NCBI GenBank assembly: GCA_030737875.1
Contig: CM060912.1
Span: 130,581,993-130,645,992 of the forward strand
Source of the DNA: Allium sativum
Taxonomy: Eukaryota; Streptophyta; Magnoliopsida; Asparagales; Amaryllidaceae
Direction of reading: 5' to 3'
DNA length: 64,000 nucleotides
Each line of letters starts with the position of its first letter. Positions within the stretch are counted from its first letter, which is position 1. A program made the translations under genes and the position numbers. The notes below the pieces were generated by a model. That model did no database searches. It worked only from the letters and a program-made list of their open reading frames with translations, and had not been told where the DNA came from. Of the stretch, positions 1 to 10,380 are shown piece after piece.

Positions 1-3000
1 TAGTTATGAATTGTTGTGTCAAAAATTTAGATTATAATAAAAAGTTCATTTTTATTGTTTACATTAAAACCTGGTTTTTGGTAAAATTTAGAATAATAAT
101 AAAATATTCATTTTATTGTTTATATTAAACATGGTTTCTGTCAAAATAAAGTTATTAAAATAAAAACATTCATTTTGTCACTTTAAATGAATGAATTGAA
201 AATGTTCATTTTTGCCATGGTAAAAGAATGAATAACTAAACAATATTTTTTATCATTGAAGTTGAAGTGGACAAAAATACTCATTTTTGTCTAAATTGAA
301 ATAATGAAACAAAAATATAACACTTTTATGTTATATTAGAATTGAAGAATAAATTATTCACTTTTGTCAATTTACATTAATTGAAACCAGTTATTCACTT
401 TTGTCAAAATTACACTAGTTGAAAACAAAACATTTATTTTGGCAAATATATTAGTTGAAGCAAAAACGTACATTTTGTCAAATTAAGATGGTTGAAATAA
501 AAAGGACATTTTTTTAAATAAAAGAATTGAACACAAATAACATTTTTATTAACTAGATTTGTGTTATAACAAAATGTCCACTTTGATAAAATGAAATTGT
601 CGACAAAATGGATTTATCATTTTTTATACATTTTGTTGAAATATAATTTATACGCAAATATAGAAATCATTTTTAACTCCATAACATACATTAGAATTTA
701 TAGACAAATATAAGAATCATATTACTGGTCAATACATGCATTAGAATTGTATGTATATTTAAGTGACATTTTATTTGATAAAATTTAAAGCTAAGAATAT
801 CTGCCTACAAATAAAGAAAATGAAAATTTTCTCATTTGTCATCAACAATAATGTCATATAAATAAATTACAGTTTATTAGACATTAAAATGTACAGAGAA
901 ACTATACGAGTAAAATATATTTTATTTGGCACTAGGAATATAATAACATGTTGTTCATTATCGTCAACATGTTAGCGGAATTGAAATTTGTTAAATTTAT
1001 TAACCAATCATTTATTTATATGTACTATTGTTGGCTGAAATCTCACATGGGTGTTGGGATGATATTTGATCTACACTAGTCCCAACATTTAGTGTAGGAT
1101 CCACTTTGGGTGTTATTTGGATGCTTGACAATTATTTATCATGATTATCGATTACATGCAATATATGGCTGTTGACTGTGTCACATTCCAATAAAGAATA
1201 TTCTAGAAAAAGAATATTTTAGAAAATATTTTAGAAGAAGGAATATATTTTAGAAAATACATTTTTATTTAAATGGACTAGTTATTAACTAGAATTAATC
1301 ATTAAATTTAGATTTAATGAAGTTTTCCAATTTGATAATATTTAAGTGAAGTTAAATTAAATAAATTGGATTTTGGGTTTGTTGTGAATAGTGTCTTAAA
1401 TAACACTGTTCTTAAACATTGTATGAAAAGGATAATCTTTTATTAAAATAAAGTTTTTCAGTCATATTTAGAATTTGGAATGAAAAGGAATGTGAGTTCG
1501 GTTTATTGTGAACTGTGTTTTTAGTGACATGTGTTCTTTAACCCAACTGACAGTAAAAATATTGTTTGGAATTTATAAATCTTTTATTAAGATTTAAAGA
1601 GGAATTTTCTAAAAGCCATGTTTTCCAATGTAATATATTAAATTGGAATTGAATGGAATTTGAATTAATAATAACTGAGATAAGCTTCTGTAAAAGAAGA
1701 CCGATACTACATATGGAATTTAAGAGGCTTTGCCGTTATTCCATTTATATTGTTGGTCGGATACAGAAATTTATAACGAGTATATATTGATTTGATTTCT
1801 GTGAAGATTCCATATTTTTATGGAAGATGATTATGGGTTTACCGTGAACTATGTTTTAAATGACATTAGTTCTTTAGCCCAGTTAAAGATAAGATTAATT
1901 TCTTAAATTTAAATAATCATTGAATTATGATTTTTGATATTTAAAACCCAAATCAAAGTTTTGATAAATCTTTAAAGGAAAGATTTAAGGATAATATAAA
2001 GAATTTATCTTTGATATAATAATGCGAATATCTTATTAAAAGAATATTCTGAGTTGGAATGAGACGTTGGATATGCTTTTATAGTACTTGATTTTTATTC
2101 TAAAATACGCGAGTTATTCGGAAAGACCAGGTCTAACCCATTCCGAATAATTACTACGATGATGAAGAGTCGAAGATGAAGACGGTGGTTGAAGACCGAC
2201 AATCTTCACATCGAATGGATGAGTTGCTAATGAGACCCATGATGGGAGTAGCTACCTTGAAAGGGCTTCAGTGGTAGCTGCCCAGACGTATTGTTGATTG
2301 TCCGGATATGCGAGGACCTCTCAGGTATCTCCGGTTTCGTTAAGACCCAGAACGGACTTGTAAAAGGATGCGTGTCTGACATTGGATTTAGTTCCATGTG
2401 AATTAAATTGATTTTTATTAATGTATGTCTGATTGGTGGCGGAGAATTTATTCTCTGCTTAACATCCTGGTATATATTAATAGTGATTGATCGCATGGCG
2501 TGAATTGTCAATGTGGCACGCCAAGATGCAAATGATCAAGGCTTTTGTTGAAAAGCAGGGCCTTGTGGGATGATCAAAGTATAGCCTATTACGGCATAGC
2601 TTTGTGTATAGCGTGACTTCGCGAGCCGCACACCCCGGTATGAGTCAAAAACGGGAGTAGGACTGCAGGGAGTGCACACGTTTCTTTCTAGCTAGGAGTA
2701 GTGCCCGTGCTTAAACTGGTTGGCATTTTACTTATGTGGATGATGGATTTTGAGGCGCCTCGGATTTTTATAGGCCGTTAGTGGTCATACTATAGGTCCA
2801 AAGGACCGGGAAGCGTGTGTTCAGGCATAATTAATCCACTACCCTTAGGTAGGGACCGACCCTGAAGATCCAAGGGTTGCCCATAGGTGTGATCCTGAGG
2901 CATTTGCTAGAGTGTCTCGAATCGTAGAGGAGCTTGCCCCTAGCCTCGACTCATGATGGAAATCCAATTTCCAATATGACCTGGCGGTTTTGAATGCAGA

Positions 3001-3725
3001 ATTAGTATGGCAACATGATATATGGTACCCATGCCGTCTATGATTTATACATTATGATTGAAATGTTTTTATTAGAACATATACACACTAATATTAAATC
3101 CGTTTTATCGTATCAAACATCTTTTGACCATTATAAGGTAAAATCATATCCTCCAGTTTGCGTTGCATTGTGTGATGGGACTTGGGTCTTATAATGGTCT
3201 CATTTTTCTAAAAAGCATTTCGTTGTTTAACGATTTACTTTATTTTATGCACTGGCAATCCAGTGGAGTAAACCTGTTCCGCGTTAGCGGCGTGGTCCTG
3301 TGATTAGCCTTATTATTAGATAAGTTAAGTTAAGATTTCTCATACCAGTCCCATGACTGACCTGTAGATTGTTTCACTGGCAAACTCGGGTACACATATT
3401 TTCCACATGAGCAGTCGAGTAGCTTTTTGCAGATATATTTACAGGATCCTGTTTTATAGCTGAAGTGGTATTCGAAAAGCTCTATATCCGTGTATTCCTT
3501 TCAGTTGTATATTTGTAATATTTTTCCGTTGTTGTTTAAGTGTAATTTAAATCTCTGATGTTATTGTATTTCAATTGTGTAATAAGTATTCATACTCTGT
3601 AATTTTCTTGTACTCTGATGTAATTGTTGTAATCAACAATAAAATGTTCTTCAGTTTGTGTTCTCATGTGTGTTGTTCTCAAAGCAATCCATGCTTTCCT
3701 TGACGGGGAAGTTTGGGTCGTTGCA
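1..3725 (+). repeat. E1 5' LTR, 3' portion (cut by window edge)
   Basis: This is the downstream part of a giant LTR. Its sequence recurs at 20587-23608 in the 3' LTR, starting with the same TAGTTATGAATTG. It ends in GGGTCGTTGCA at 3725, directly before a primer-binding site. Comparison with the 3' LTR (about 2.87 kb of extra sequence upstream) suggests a full length near 6.6 kb. The first 800 bp are AT-rich, with degenerate units resembling AAATAAAAACATTCATTTT. The last 1.5 kb is more complex and aligns by eye with the LTR ends of E2, E3 and E6, so all four non-coding families are related. No coding region is seen; the 94-codon antisense frame at 2227-2511 is not credible. Confidence 0.85.
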
Positions 3726-3727
3726 TT

Positions 3728-3740
3728 TGGTATCAGAGCC
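3728..3740 (+). promoter_or_regulatory. E1 primer-binding site (tRNA-iMet)
   Basis: TGGTATCAGAGCC begins 2 bp after the LTR end. It is the standard plant initiator tRNA-Met complement used to prime minus-strand DNA synthesis. Confidence 0.92.
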
Positions 3741-3800
3741 TTGGTTTACAGAGCTCGAGAACAAGGCACATTAGAACCGAACGAAAGAGTTCATCAGAGA

Positions 3801-3857
3801 TTAGATTAGTAATATCCAATAAGAATAACTCGTTAGAGATAGGATCAGTAGTATCCT
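3801..3857 (+). other. Twin 7-nt-loop hairpins, candidate packaging signal (E1)
   Basis: Hairpin 1 is TTAGAT (3801-3806), a 7-nt loop, then ATCCAA (3814-3819). Hairpin 2 is AGGAT (3841-3845), loop CAGTAGT, then ATCCT (3853-3857). They lie 60-130 nt after the PBS. The same pair occurs in E3 and E6, and hairpin 2 in E2, with paired substitutions in the stems. The function is inferred. Confidence 0.6.
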
Positions 3858-4407
3858 AGAACGAGTGTGAAGAGTATTATTTCCTTTAAAATAAAAAAGT
3901 TGAAAACAAATTTAGTTTTGAAAATTTTATCTAAAAATACGTATTTGATTTTATTATATTTCAATATGGACAATCGAGTATATAAAGATTTCGAATATAC
4001 GAGTAATTAACGGATATTCGATGTTTTAATCTGCTGGATAGATATAGGATCACACTCTAGTCACCCGGAGATGATTCTGATGGTTGCTAGCGTCATCAGA
4101 GTTTATGTTCGAGTCTCGAAAGTGGGATTTCTATATATTTCCATTGACTGGTATGAGAACCAAAACTTAGTTAGTACACATTGCTGTGATTTGCACCAAA
4201 AATATGATTTTTGATTATATATAAAAGTTATATATATATATATTTGAAAAGTTAATCACCAAATTGATTGCTGGTTGTGATGTTTGATTATTAGTTTAGC
4301 TAACAAAATTATTGGAATGATAATTAATTTAATTAACGAAATTATCGAAACCAATCAATAAAATTTAAAGTTGAGTTAGCTAATTAGGCAACTTTTGGCT
4401 TCGTTCC

Positions 4408-4442
4408 TTTTCGAGGACGAAAAGATTCTAAGTGGGGGCGAT
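4408..4442 (+). promoter_or_regulatory. E1 polypurine tract with upstream hairpin
   Basis: AAGTGGGGGCGAT (about 4430-4442) abuts the 3' LTR start TGTAAC at 4443 and is the plus-strand primer site. Just upstream, TTTTCG-AGGA-CGAAAA (4408-4423) is a perfect 6-bp hairpin. Versions of it precede the PPT in every element in this window that has one. Confidence 0.8.
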
Positions 4443-5323
4443 TGTAACAAACCGGAATTTTAGGGCCAATTTAAAATTTTTATTTTATAAATTTTAATGG
4501 TTTTTAATATTTAAAATAATTTATTTTAAATAAGAATGACTAAAAATTTATTTTAAAACGAATAAATTCAATTTAATTATAAAAGGAGTTTAAAACAGCG
4601 CTGCAGTTTGAAAATTTGAATTTGAATTTTGACTGAATGTACAGGATTCATTTTAAATTGGAATTGAGCGAAACAAGAAATATTTAAATCTGTTTAATCA
4701 TATCTTTCTAACGAATCTAAGAAACTGAAATTTCACTTTATAATTTGAAAGTTATGTCCAGTTTAAAATTTAGAAAAGTTGTTGTAGAATTTATATATAT
4801 ATTAATATAATATTTAGCCTTTAAAAATAGTCATTTTTCGAACGACCTCGGTTTTCGAAGAAACCACTTTTGTTGGAACCGGAATGTCAAACTAGTGCTA
4901 GGTTTCAATTTTCATAATTTTTCGAATTAATATGGTAGCGTAGCAGAAGAAAACATGTTTTGTCAATTTCGGTCAAATTTAATCGACTTGAAAATGGCCA
5001 TTTTTCAAACGTTCTCAGAATTCGACGAAATTAGTCTTGTTAGAAATGTATCATCAAACCATAACTAGAAGTAATTTTTCTGTAATTTTTAGAGGTCGTA
5101 TGTGGCCCAGTAATTTAAAATGTACATTCAAATTGAATATAAATTGATTAATATATTAAATTTAAAGAAAAACATATCGTAACAGCCAAATTGGGTTACG
5201 AAGCATGTTCCATTGTGTCCGGGATGGGGGTTATTAGCTAGGGGCGACACTCGTTGGGTTCGATTTGGAGTTCGTAACAGACTTTTTGTTTGAATTAGAT
5301 AAATAAATAAATATAAAATACGC

Positions 5324-5330
5324 TATAAAT
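5324..5330 (+). promoter_or_regulatory. TATA box of E1 LTR
   Basis: TATAAAT stands in a locally GC-richer stretch after AT-rich U3 sequence. It is in the same relative place as the TATA boxes of the E2 and E6 LTRs, and is the likely LTR promoter core. Confidence 0.6.
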
Positions 5331-6379
5331 ACGGTATGAATACGGTCTACTGTAGCAACCCAAATTCTATTTTATTAGCCGCCGCCATAAAATTCCAATG
5401 GCCGAAATTCCTCCGTTCTTCTTCCTCTAAAATCCGTCCATCCTCGCAATAAAATCACACACTTCAGTGAGTTTATTGAAGAGAATTTTACCAGCTTCAC
5501 ATCCATACGGTTAGCAACCACCATCGTCTTGTAACCAACGAGCTACAGCCACCCAAACATGCTGAGTTCGTGCCGCCGCTGTGCTCCATAGGGGGTCGAA
5601 TTGGCCGAAGCGGGGTCCACCCTGAGCGCCTTCCTCCTCTCTTCGGTGATGTGGTGCTGGATCGTCGAGACCCTGTATGATTTGATCGAAAAATTATAAC
5701 CTAGTATCGAACCAATAATGAAAACCACGGCCGATTCATTGAAGGAGAAGATAAGGGTATATTCCCCTTTTGATTCTTTTATTAGTTAATTTAAAATATG
5801 GTTTACACAAATTAATCCATAACTTTGTCGTACGGAGACAGAATTCGATGATTTTGGAACTGTTGGAGTCATCGTCGCAAGAGCTTCGACATGGAACTGA
5901 CTAGAACCATTTCTGAGCACTTTGGAAATTTAGAAAATTTCAGATCAGAATTGTTTGGTGAGATTTCTATTTTTTAAAATTAAAATTATTTATTTATTTT
6001 ATTGTATTATTTATATATCCATTCAGTGCGAAATCCATGATGTATGTATATATTATTTTTATTATTGATTGTGCTGTGATTGTGGTGAACGATTGATTGT
6101 GATTGTGTATTCATGTTCTTTAGAATTTTGTGTATACGATAAAATCATATTTTATTGCAAATACAAAATATATTTTATTCATGGGTGTTAAAATTTGTGT
6201 ATAAAATAAAAACCATATTTTTGTTTTATATACAAAAACAAAAATGTTCATGTTTGATTTAATTAAAGGTATGGCATGTAAAGAAAATTTATTTTGTCAA
6301 ACATGATTATTGAATTAGAAACGTAATTTTATCAGAACTGGTTAATTAGGATAAAACAATACTTTTTGACAAACTTGTT

Positions 6380-6830
6380 TGTTGAAAGTAAAATAACACT
6401 TTTTGGTTAAACTTGTTTACTGAAATAAAAACAAGTCATTTTGTTAAACTTGTTTATTGAAATAAAAAGAAGTCATAGTGTGAAACTCGCTTATTGAAAT
6501 AAAAACAAGTCATTTTGTTAAACTTGTTTATTGAAATAAAAACAAGTCATAGTGTGAATCTCGCTTATTGAAATAAAAAAACAAGTCATTTTGTCAAACT
6601 TGTTTATTGAATGAAAGACAAGTTATTTCGTTAAACTTGTTTATTGAAATAAAAACAAGTCATAGTTTGAAACTCGCTTATTGAAATAAAAACAAGTCAT
6701 TTTGTCAAACTTGTTTATTGAAATAAAAACAAGCCATTCTGTCAAACTTGTTAGTTGAAATAAAAATAACGCTTTTGTCAAAACATGATTATTGAAATAA
6801 ATATAACATTTTTGTCAAAACTGGTAGATG
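6380..6830 (+). repeat. 37-bp tandem array in E1 LTR
   Basis: Roughly ten to twelve units of about 37 bp read TTGAAATAAAAACAAGTCAT then TTTGTTAAACTTGTTTA. Some units are a variant with AGTGTGAAACTCGCTTA, giving a partly alternating higher-order order. The flanking bases degrade into the same motif, suggesting expansion from an older AT-rich repeat. Confidence 0.75.
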
Positions 6831-7265
6831 GAAATAAAAGTTCTCATTTGTGTCAGAAATATCACTCATTTTAAAACCATGTTATGTTAGAAATAAATTG
6901 TCAATTTTGTTGTATTAAAATTGAAAATATAAATCATGGCTTTTATGTTTAAACAAAATAGTCAAAATAAAGCATATCATTTATATTGAGTTAGAAGTGT
7001 TAATGCAAAATTGTCGTTTTGTCATTAGGATTTGTAAACAAGTGAAAATACCATTTTTACTTATTAAGATTGGATTAGAAACTTGAAATTTGTAAGCAAA
7101 TAAAATTTGCTCTTTATATATTATTAGAGTCCATAGAAAAATGTAACCATGTCAAATACTCTTTTATACGTCATTAGCGTAGATAGAAAATGTACAAATA
7201 TAAAAATTCTCTTTTATATGTTAATAAAGCACATAGAAAAATGTAAACAAATAAAATATTCTTTT

Positions 7266-7270
7266 ATTTG
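7266..7270. repeat. E2 target-site duplication, left
   Basis: ATTTG lies immediately before the E2 terminus and is repeated at 20537-20541. This gives a clean 5-bp duplication and the exact insertion point in the E1 LTR. Confidence 0.93.
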
Positions 7271-7939
7271 TGTAACGACCCAGATTTTTGAACAGTTTAT
7301 TTTAAATATTTAGTATGGTTTTAAATATTGAATCTATAATATAAATGGTATTTTTGGGTTATCGATTAAATAAATCGAAAATACGATTTTATTTTGATAG
7401 TCATCGAAATACAAAAACTGAAATAATTTAATTCAAAAATAAAACTGAATCGAAACAATTCAGTCAATCATTATATATTCTATTTCACAATAAACTATTA
7501 TCAGGGGATTTAATTGTCTGAAATCAATTTATAGTTTTAATCGAGTTTAATTTAAATCGTTAATCTAAACTATGATTTGTTCTGTACAGTTGAATTAAAT
7601 TTTAAAACTGGTCCCGTTGAGTTCAGAATATCGTATAATGTTAGGAACATCAGTTGTTTTGCTGAAATAGTGGTTCGTGGTTTCAAATTAAAGGACCGCA
7701 AGATATTTTATCTATTTAAAATAAAATCGAATATAAAAGAAATTAAATATAGGAGAGCCGACCTATGTTTATACGGCACTGCTTATATTTTCTCGAGCCG
7801 AAATCTTTGCTCTCCTCCTTCCCAACAAAGCAAAGCAGAAATCAGATGGCGCCACCCTAAAACTGAGAAACGCAGACCTATGAATAAAACAGTACTGTTA
7901 TTTTCTTCCTCGAGCTGAATATATTGTCCCCTTTTCGCT

Positions 7940-7946
7940 TATAAAA
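7940..7946 (+). promoter_or_regulatory. TATA box of E2 5' LTR
   Basis: TATAAAA, with CTTCATTCAC about 30 bp downstream as a plausible start site. The copy at 15131-15137 in the other LTR is identical. Confidence 0.7.
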
Positions 7947-8004
7947 ACTATCGCACCCCTCTAAACTTCATTCACAAAACAATGCTCAACTTCAGTAATC
8001 AAAA

Positions 8005-8109
8005 ATGGCCGCTGCCCTCATATCCAAATCGCAACTCAAATTCATCGCGAGCTGGTGCTCGAGCTTCAGGGAGGATGACGCGAGAAGTTGGCCGAGGATA
8101 GGGCGATGA
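8005..8109 (+). CDS. Possible leader ORF in E2 LTR (34 aa, hypothetical)
   Basis: A short frame starts ATGGCC about 65 bp after the TATA box. It encodes 34 residues with Ala, Ser and Arg bias and no recognisable domain. A frame starting ATGGCC stands at the same place in the E1 LTR (10 codons) and E6 LTR (18 codons), but the peptides are unrelated. In the second E2 LTR, codon 2 is GTC. An upstream ATG at 7982 would compete. I regard it as a leader uORF or chance, and translation is unproven. Confidence 0.2.
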   Translation: MAAALISKSQLKFIASWCSSFREDDARSWPRIGR

Positions 8110-8914
8110 ACGGGTTCTGGTGCGGTGCTCATTGGGAAGCTCGAACTGGTGCTTGTCGAGCTAGGGCACAGAGTTTGGTGTGCTAGGAGGTGCTCGCGAT
8201 TTTCGATTGGAGGAATGTGGTAAAGCTGTTTGGGGTTTCGTCGAAGGAGGAGGCTGTGAGATCGGTGGATGGACGGGTCAGCAAAGAATGGTGGTCAACA
8301 AGTAAAGGCTAGGGAGAGGGATTGAGTTCCTGGGGTGAATTCAGAAAAGAAGGGCATAAGGTAATTTTATTTATTTCTAAATTCAAATTATATCAAGAAT
8401 TTAGTTTAAATAAAAAGTAAATTAATTTATATAGTTAGTTTATATAAAAAAAGGGGGGGGGGTTGGTTTGGATTCGTGTGTACAAGGGATGTGTGAAGGC
8501 TTATAGCAGGTTCGGTTTTTATTTTAAGTAATAAGGAAGAGTTATATACGTAGTCAAGGTAAATTTATTTATTTATTTTAAACCTGCCAGATCATTTTAG
8601 AAAGAAGAAAAAGAAAAATAGTTTATTTAATTTAAAGAGTTTAATGGTGATTAAATTAAATGAAATAAAGAAATAAATTATTATCGATATGAATCTTAAA
8701 TGAGGATAATTTATTTACATGATAACAGATCTCGATGATGGCTTTCCATCGTCAAATACTTCTCAATGGAATTAAAATGAATATTCGGCAAGGGAAAATC
8801 ACGGTGAGTAAATCTCACTCACCTTTTATTTATAATTATTTTTATTTCGTTAAAAATAATTATTGTTGCTTGTTTGGATTTTTCTGGTTGTTTTATATAT
8901 ATTAGTTATTTAGG

Positions 8915-8955
<41 letters not shown>

Positions 8956-9439
8956 GTTGATTGATTGGTTGGATTCCCGCAGTCTCATTAGCGGATGCCC
9001 GCAGTTTCATAGCGGATGATTACCCTATACGCCCCACGCTATGATAGTGGATGACCTTCTATACCACGATATTCTGCCACGAAGCAGAATGGGTATTATT
9101 TATGTGCTAACATCTGTGGATGCAGGAAAACAGGTTGGAGGAATCCAACTGGATTCCTCAAAAATATATTATTTGTTTATTGTTTGTTTGATTTCATATA
9201 TATTCATATGTGATGTGTTAAAAACCAAATGATTGAAAATTGGGTGATTTGATTGTTTTAAATATCACTGGGCCAATTAAAAGGATATTGAGATTTAGAA
9301 AGGGAAAATTCTATTTTTTAAATAGAATTTGAATTTTAATGGAAATAAAATATAAACTTGTTTTTGAAGAATAAAACAGGTAGTTTCTTTTTAAACGAAG
9401 TTTATAAATAGTTCTTTTATAACGAAGTTATAAATGAAG

Positions 9440-10380
9440 TGAAAAGAATTATCATTTGATAATTCAGAAATAGAAATACAAGTGTGAAATTGGAATTTGA
9501 AATGAAATTTCAAAATAGGATGTGAAATGAAATTTTTAAATATATAACTCAAATGAAATTTGAGTATAACATTTGAATAGTAGAATTAGAAAAGGAGTTT
9601 AAATATTTGAATTTTAAAAGGAGATTGAATATTAGAAATTCAAATAGAAGTTCAAATAGAATTTGAATAGACGAAATTAGAATGAAAAATAGAATTTGAA
9701 TTCAAGGAATTAAAATAAAATTTGAATTCAAAGGAATTCGAATAAAGAAATTCAAATAGAGTTTTGAATGTAGAATTTCAAAATAGAATTTGAAATAAAC
9801 TTTGAAATAGGATTTTCAAAGTAGAATTGGAAATAGAAATTCAAATAGGATTTCAAAATAGGAAATCCAAATGGTTTTGAAATGGAATTTGAATTCAAGG
9901 GGATTCAAATGGATTTGAGTGAAGAAATTCAAATGGTGTTAAAAATAAATTTGGATATTAGAATTCAAATGGAAATGGAAAAATGAAATTTGAATATAAG
10001 AGATTCAAATTGAATTCAAATAGGATTTGATCTATGGAATTTGAATATGAAATTCAAATGGGTTTTAAACTATGGAATTTTGAATATAGAATTTTAAAAG
10101 GAGTTTGAATATTTGAATTCCAATAGAATTCAAATATAGAAATGGGAATATAGAAGTTCAAATGGAATTTAAATATAGAGTTTGAATAAGAGAATTCAAA
10201 TGAATTCAAGTATTGAATTTGAATAGGGAATTCAAATAGAAATTCAAGTATTGAATTTGAATATCCAATAGAAAAGGAATTGGGATTTGAAATATAGAAT
10301 TCAAAAGCGAGATTGGAATTTGAATCAAGGAATTCAAATAGAGTAAAAAGGGAATTGAATTCATTTTAAGAAGTTTAAAA
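9440..10380 (+). repeat. ATTTGAAT / ATTCAAAT-rich tract in E2 5' LTR
   Basis: About 0.9 kb is built from degenerate GAATTTGAAT and AATTCAAAT modules, often joined as TTTGAATTCAAA palindromes. Cytosine is rare except in CAAAT. There is no fixed period. An identical tract lies at about 16600-17545 in the other LTR. Confidence 0.75.

Larger units (their letters stand above)
3726..4442 (+). other. E1 non-coding internal region (717 bp)
   Basis: The segment lies between the two E1 LTRs, opening with the PBS and closing with the PPT. It has no meaningful open frame, so the element encodes no Gag or Pol. Seen directly: paired hairpins at 3801-3819 and 3841-3857, a hairpin with palindromic loop GCTAGC at 4076-4100, and at 4146-4159 a 14-nt segment complementary to LTR positions 3337-3350. 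The same order of motifs occurs in E3 and E6 and partly in E2. The inferred role is a cis-acting RNA leader for packaging, dimerisation and priming, with proteins supplied in trans. Confidence 0.8.
4443..7270 (+). repeat. E1 3' LTR, upstream part
   Basis: It starts with TGTAACAAACCGG after the PPT and is interrupted by E2 at 7270/7271. A TATAAAT box lies at 5324-5330, about 880 bp into the LTR, followed 70 bp later by a short frame starting ATGGCC (5398) of 10 codons. If the TATA is used, U3 is about 0.9 kb and R-U5 more than 5 kb. The segment 6380-6830 is a tandem array of about 37-bp units. The LTR continues at 20542. Confidence 0.88.

Noticed and set aside
6380..6830. Regular repeats resembling a CRISPR array
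   Set aside because: The units are contiguous, with no unique spacers, AT-rich and inside a plant retrotransposon LTR.
7577..7918. 113-codon open frame repeated exactly at 14768-15109
   Set aside because: The repetition is due to the two E2 LTRs being identical. It ends before the TATA box, so would not lie on the LTR transcript, and has no domain or matching frame in the related families.
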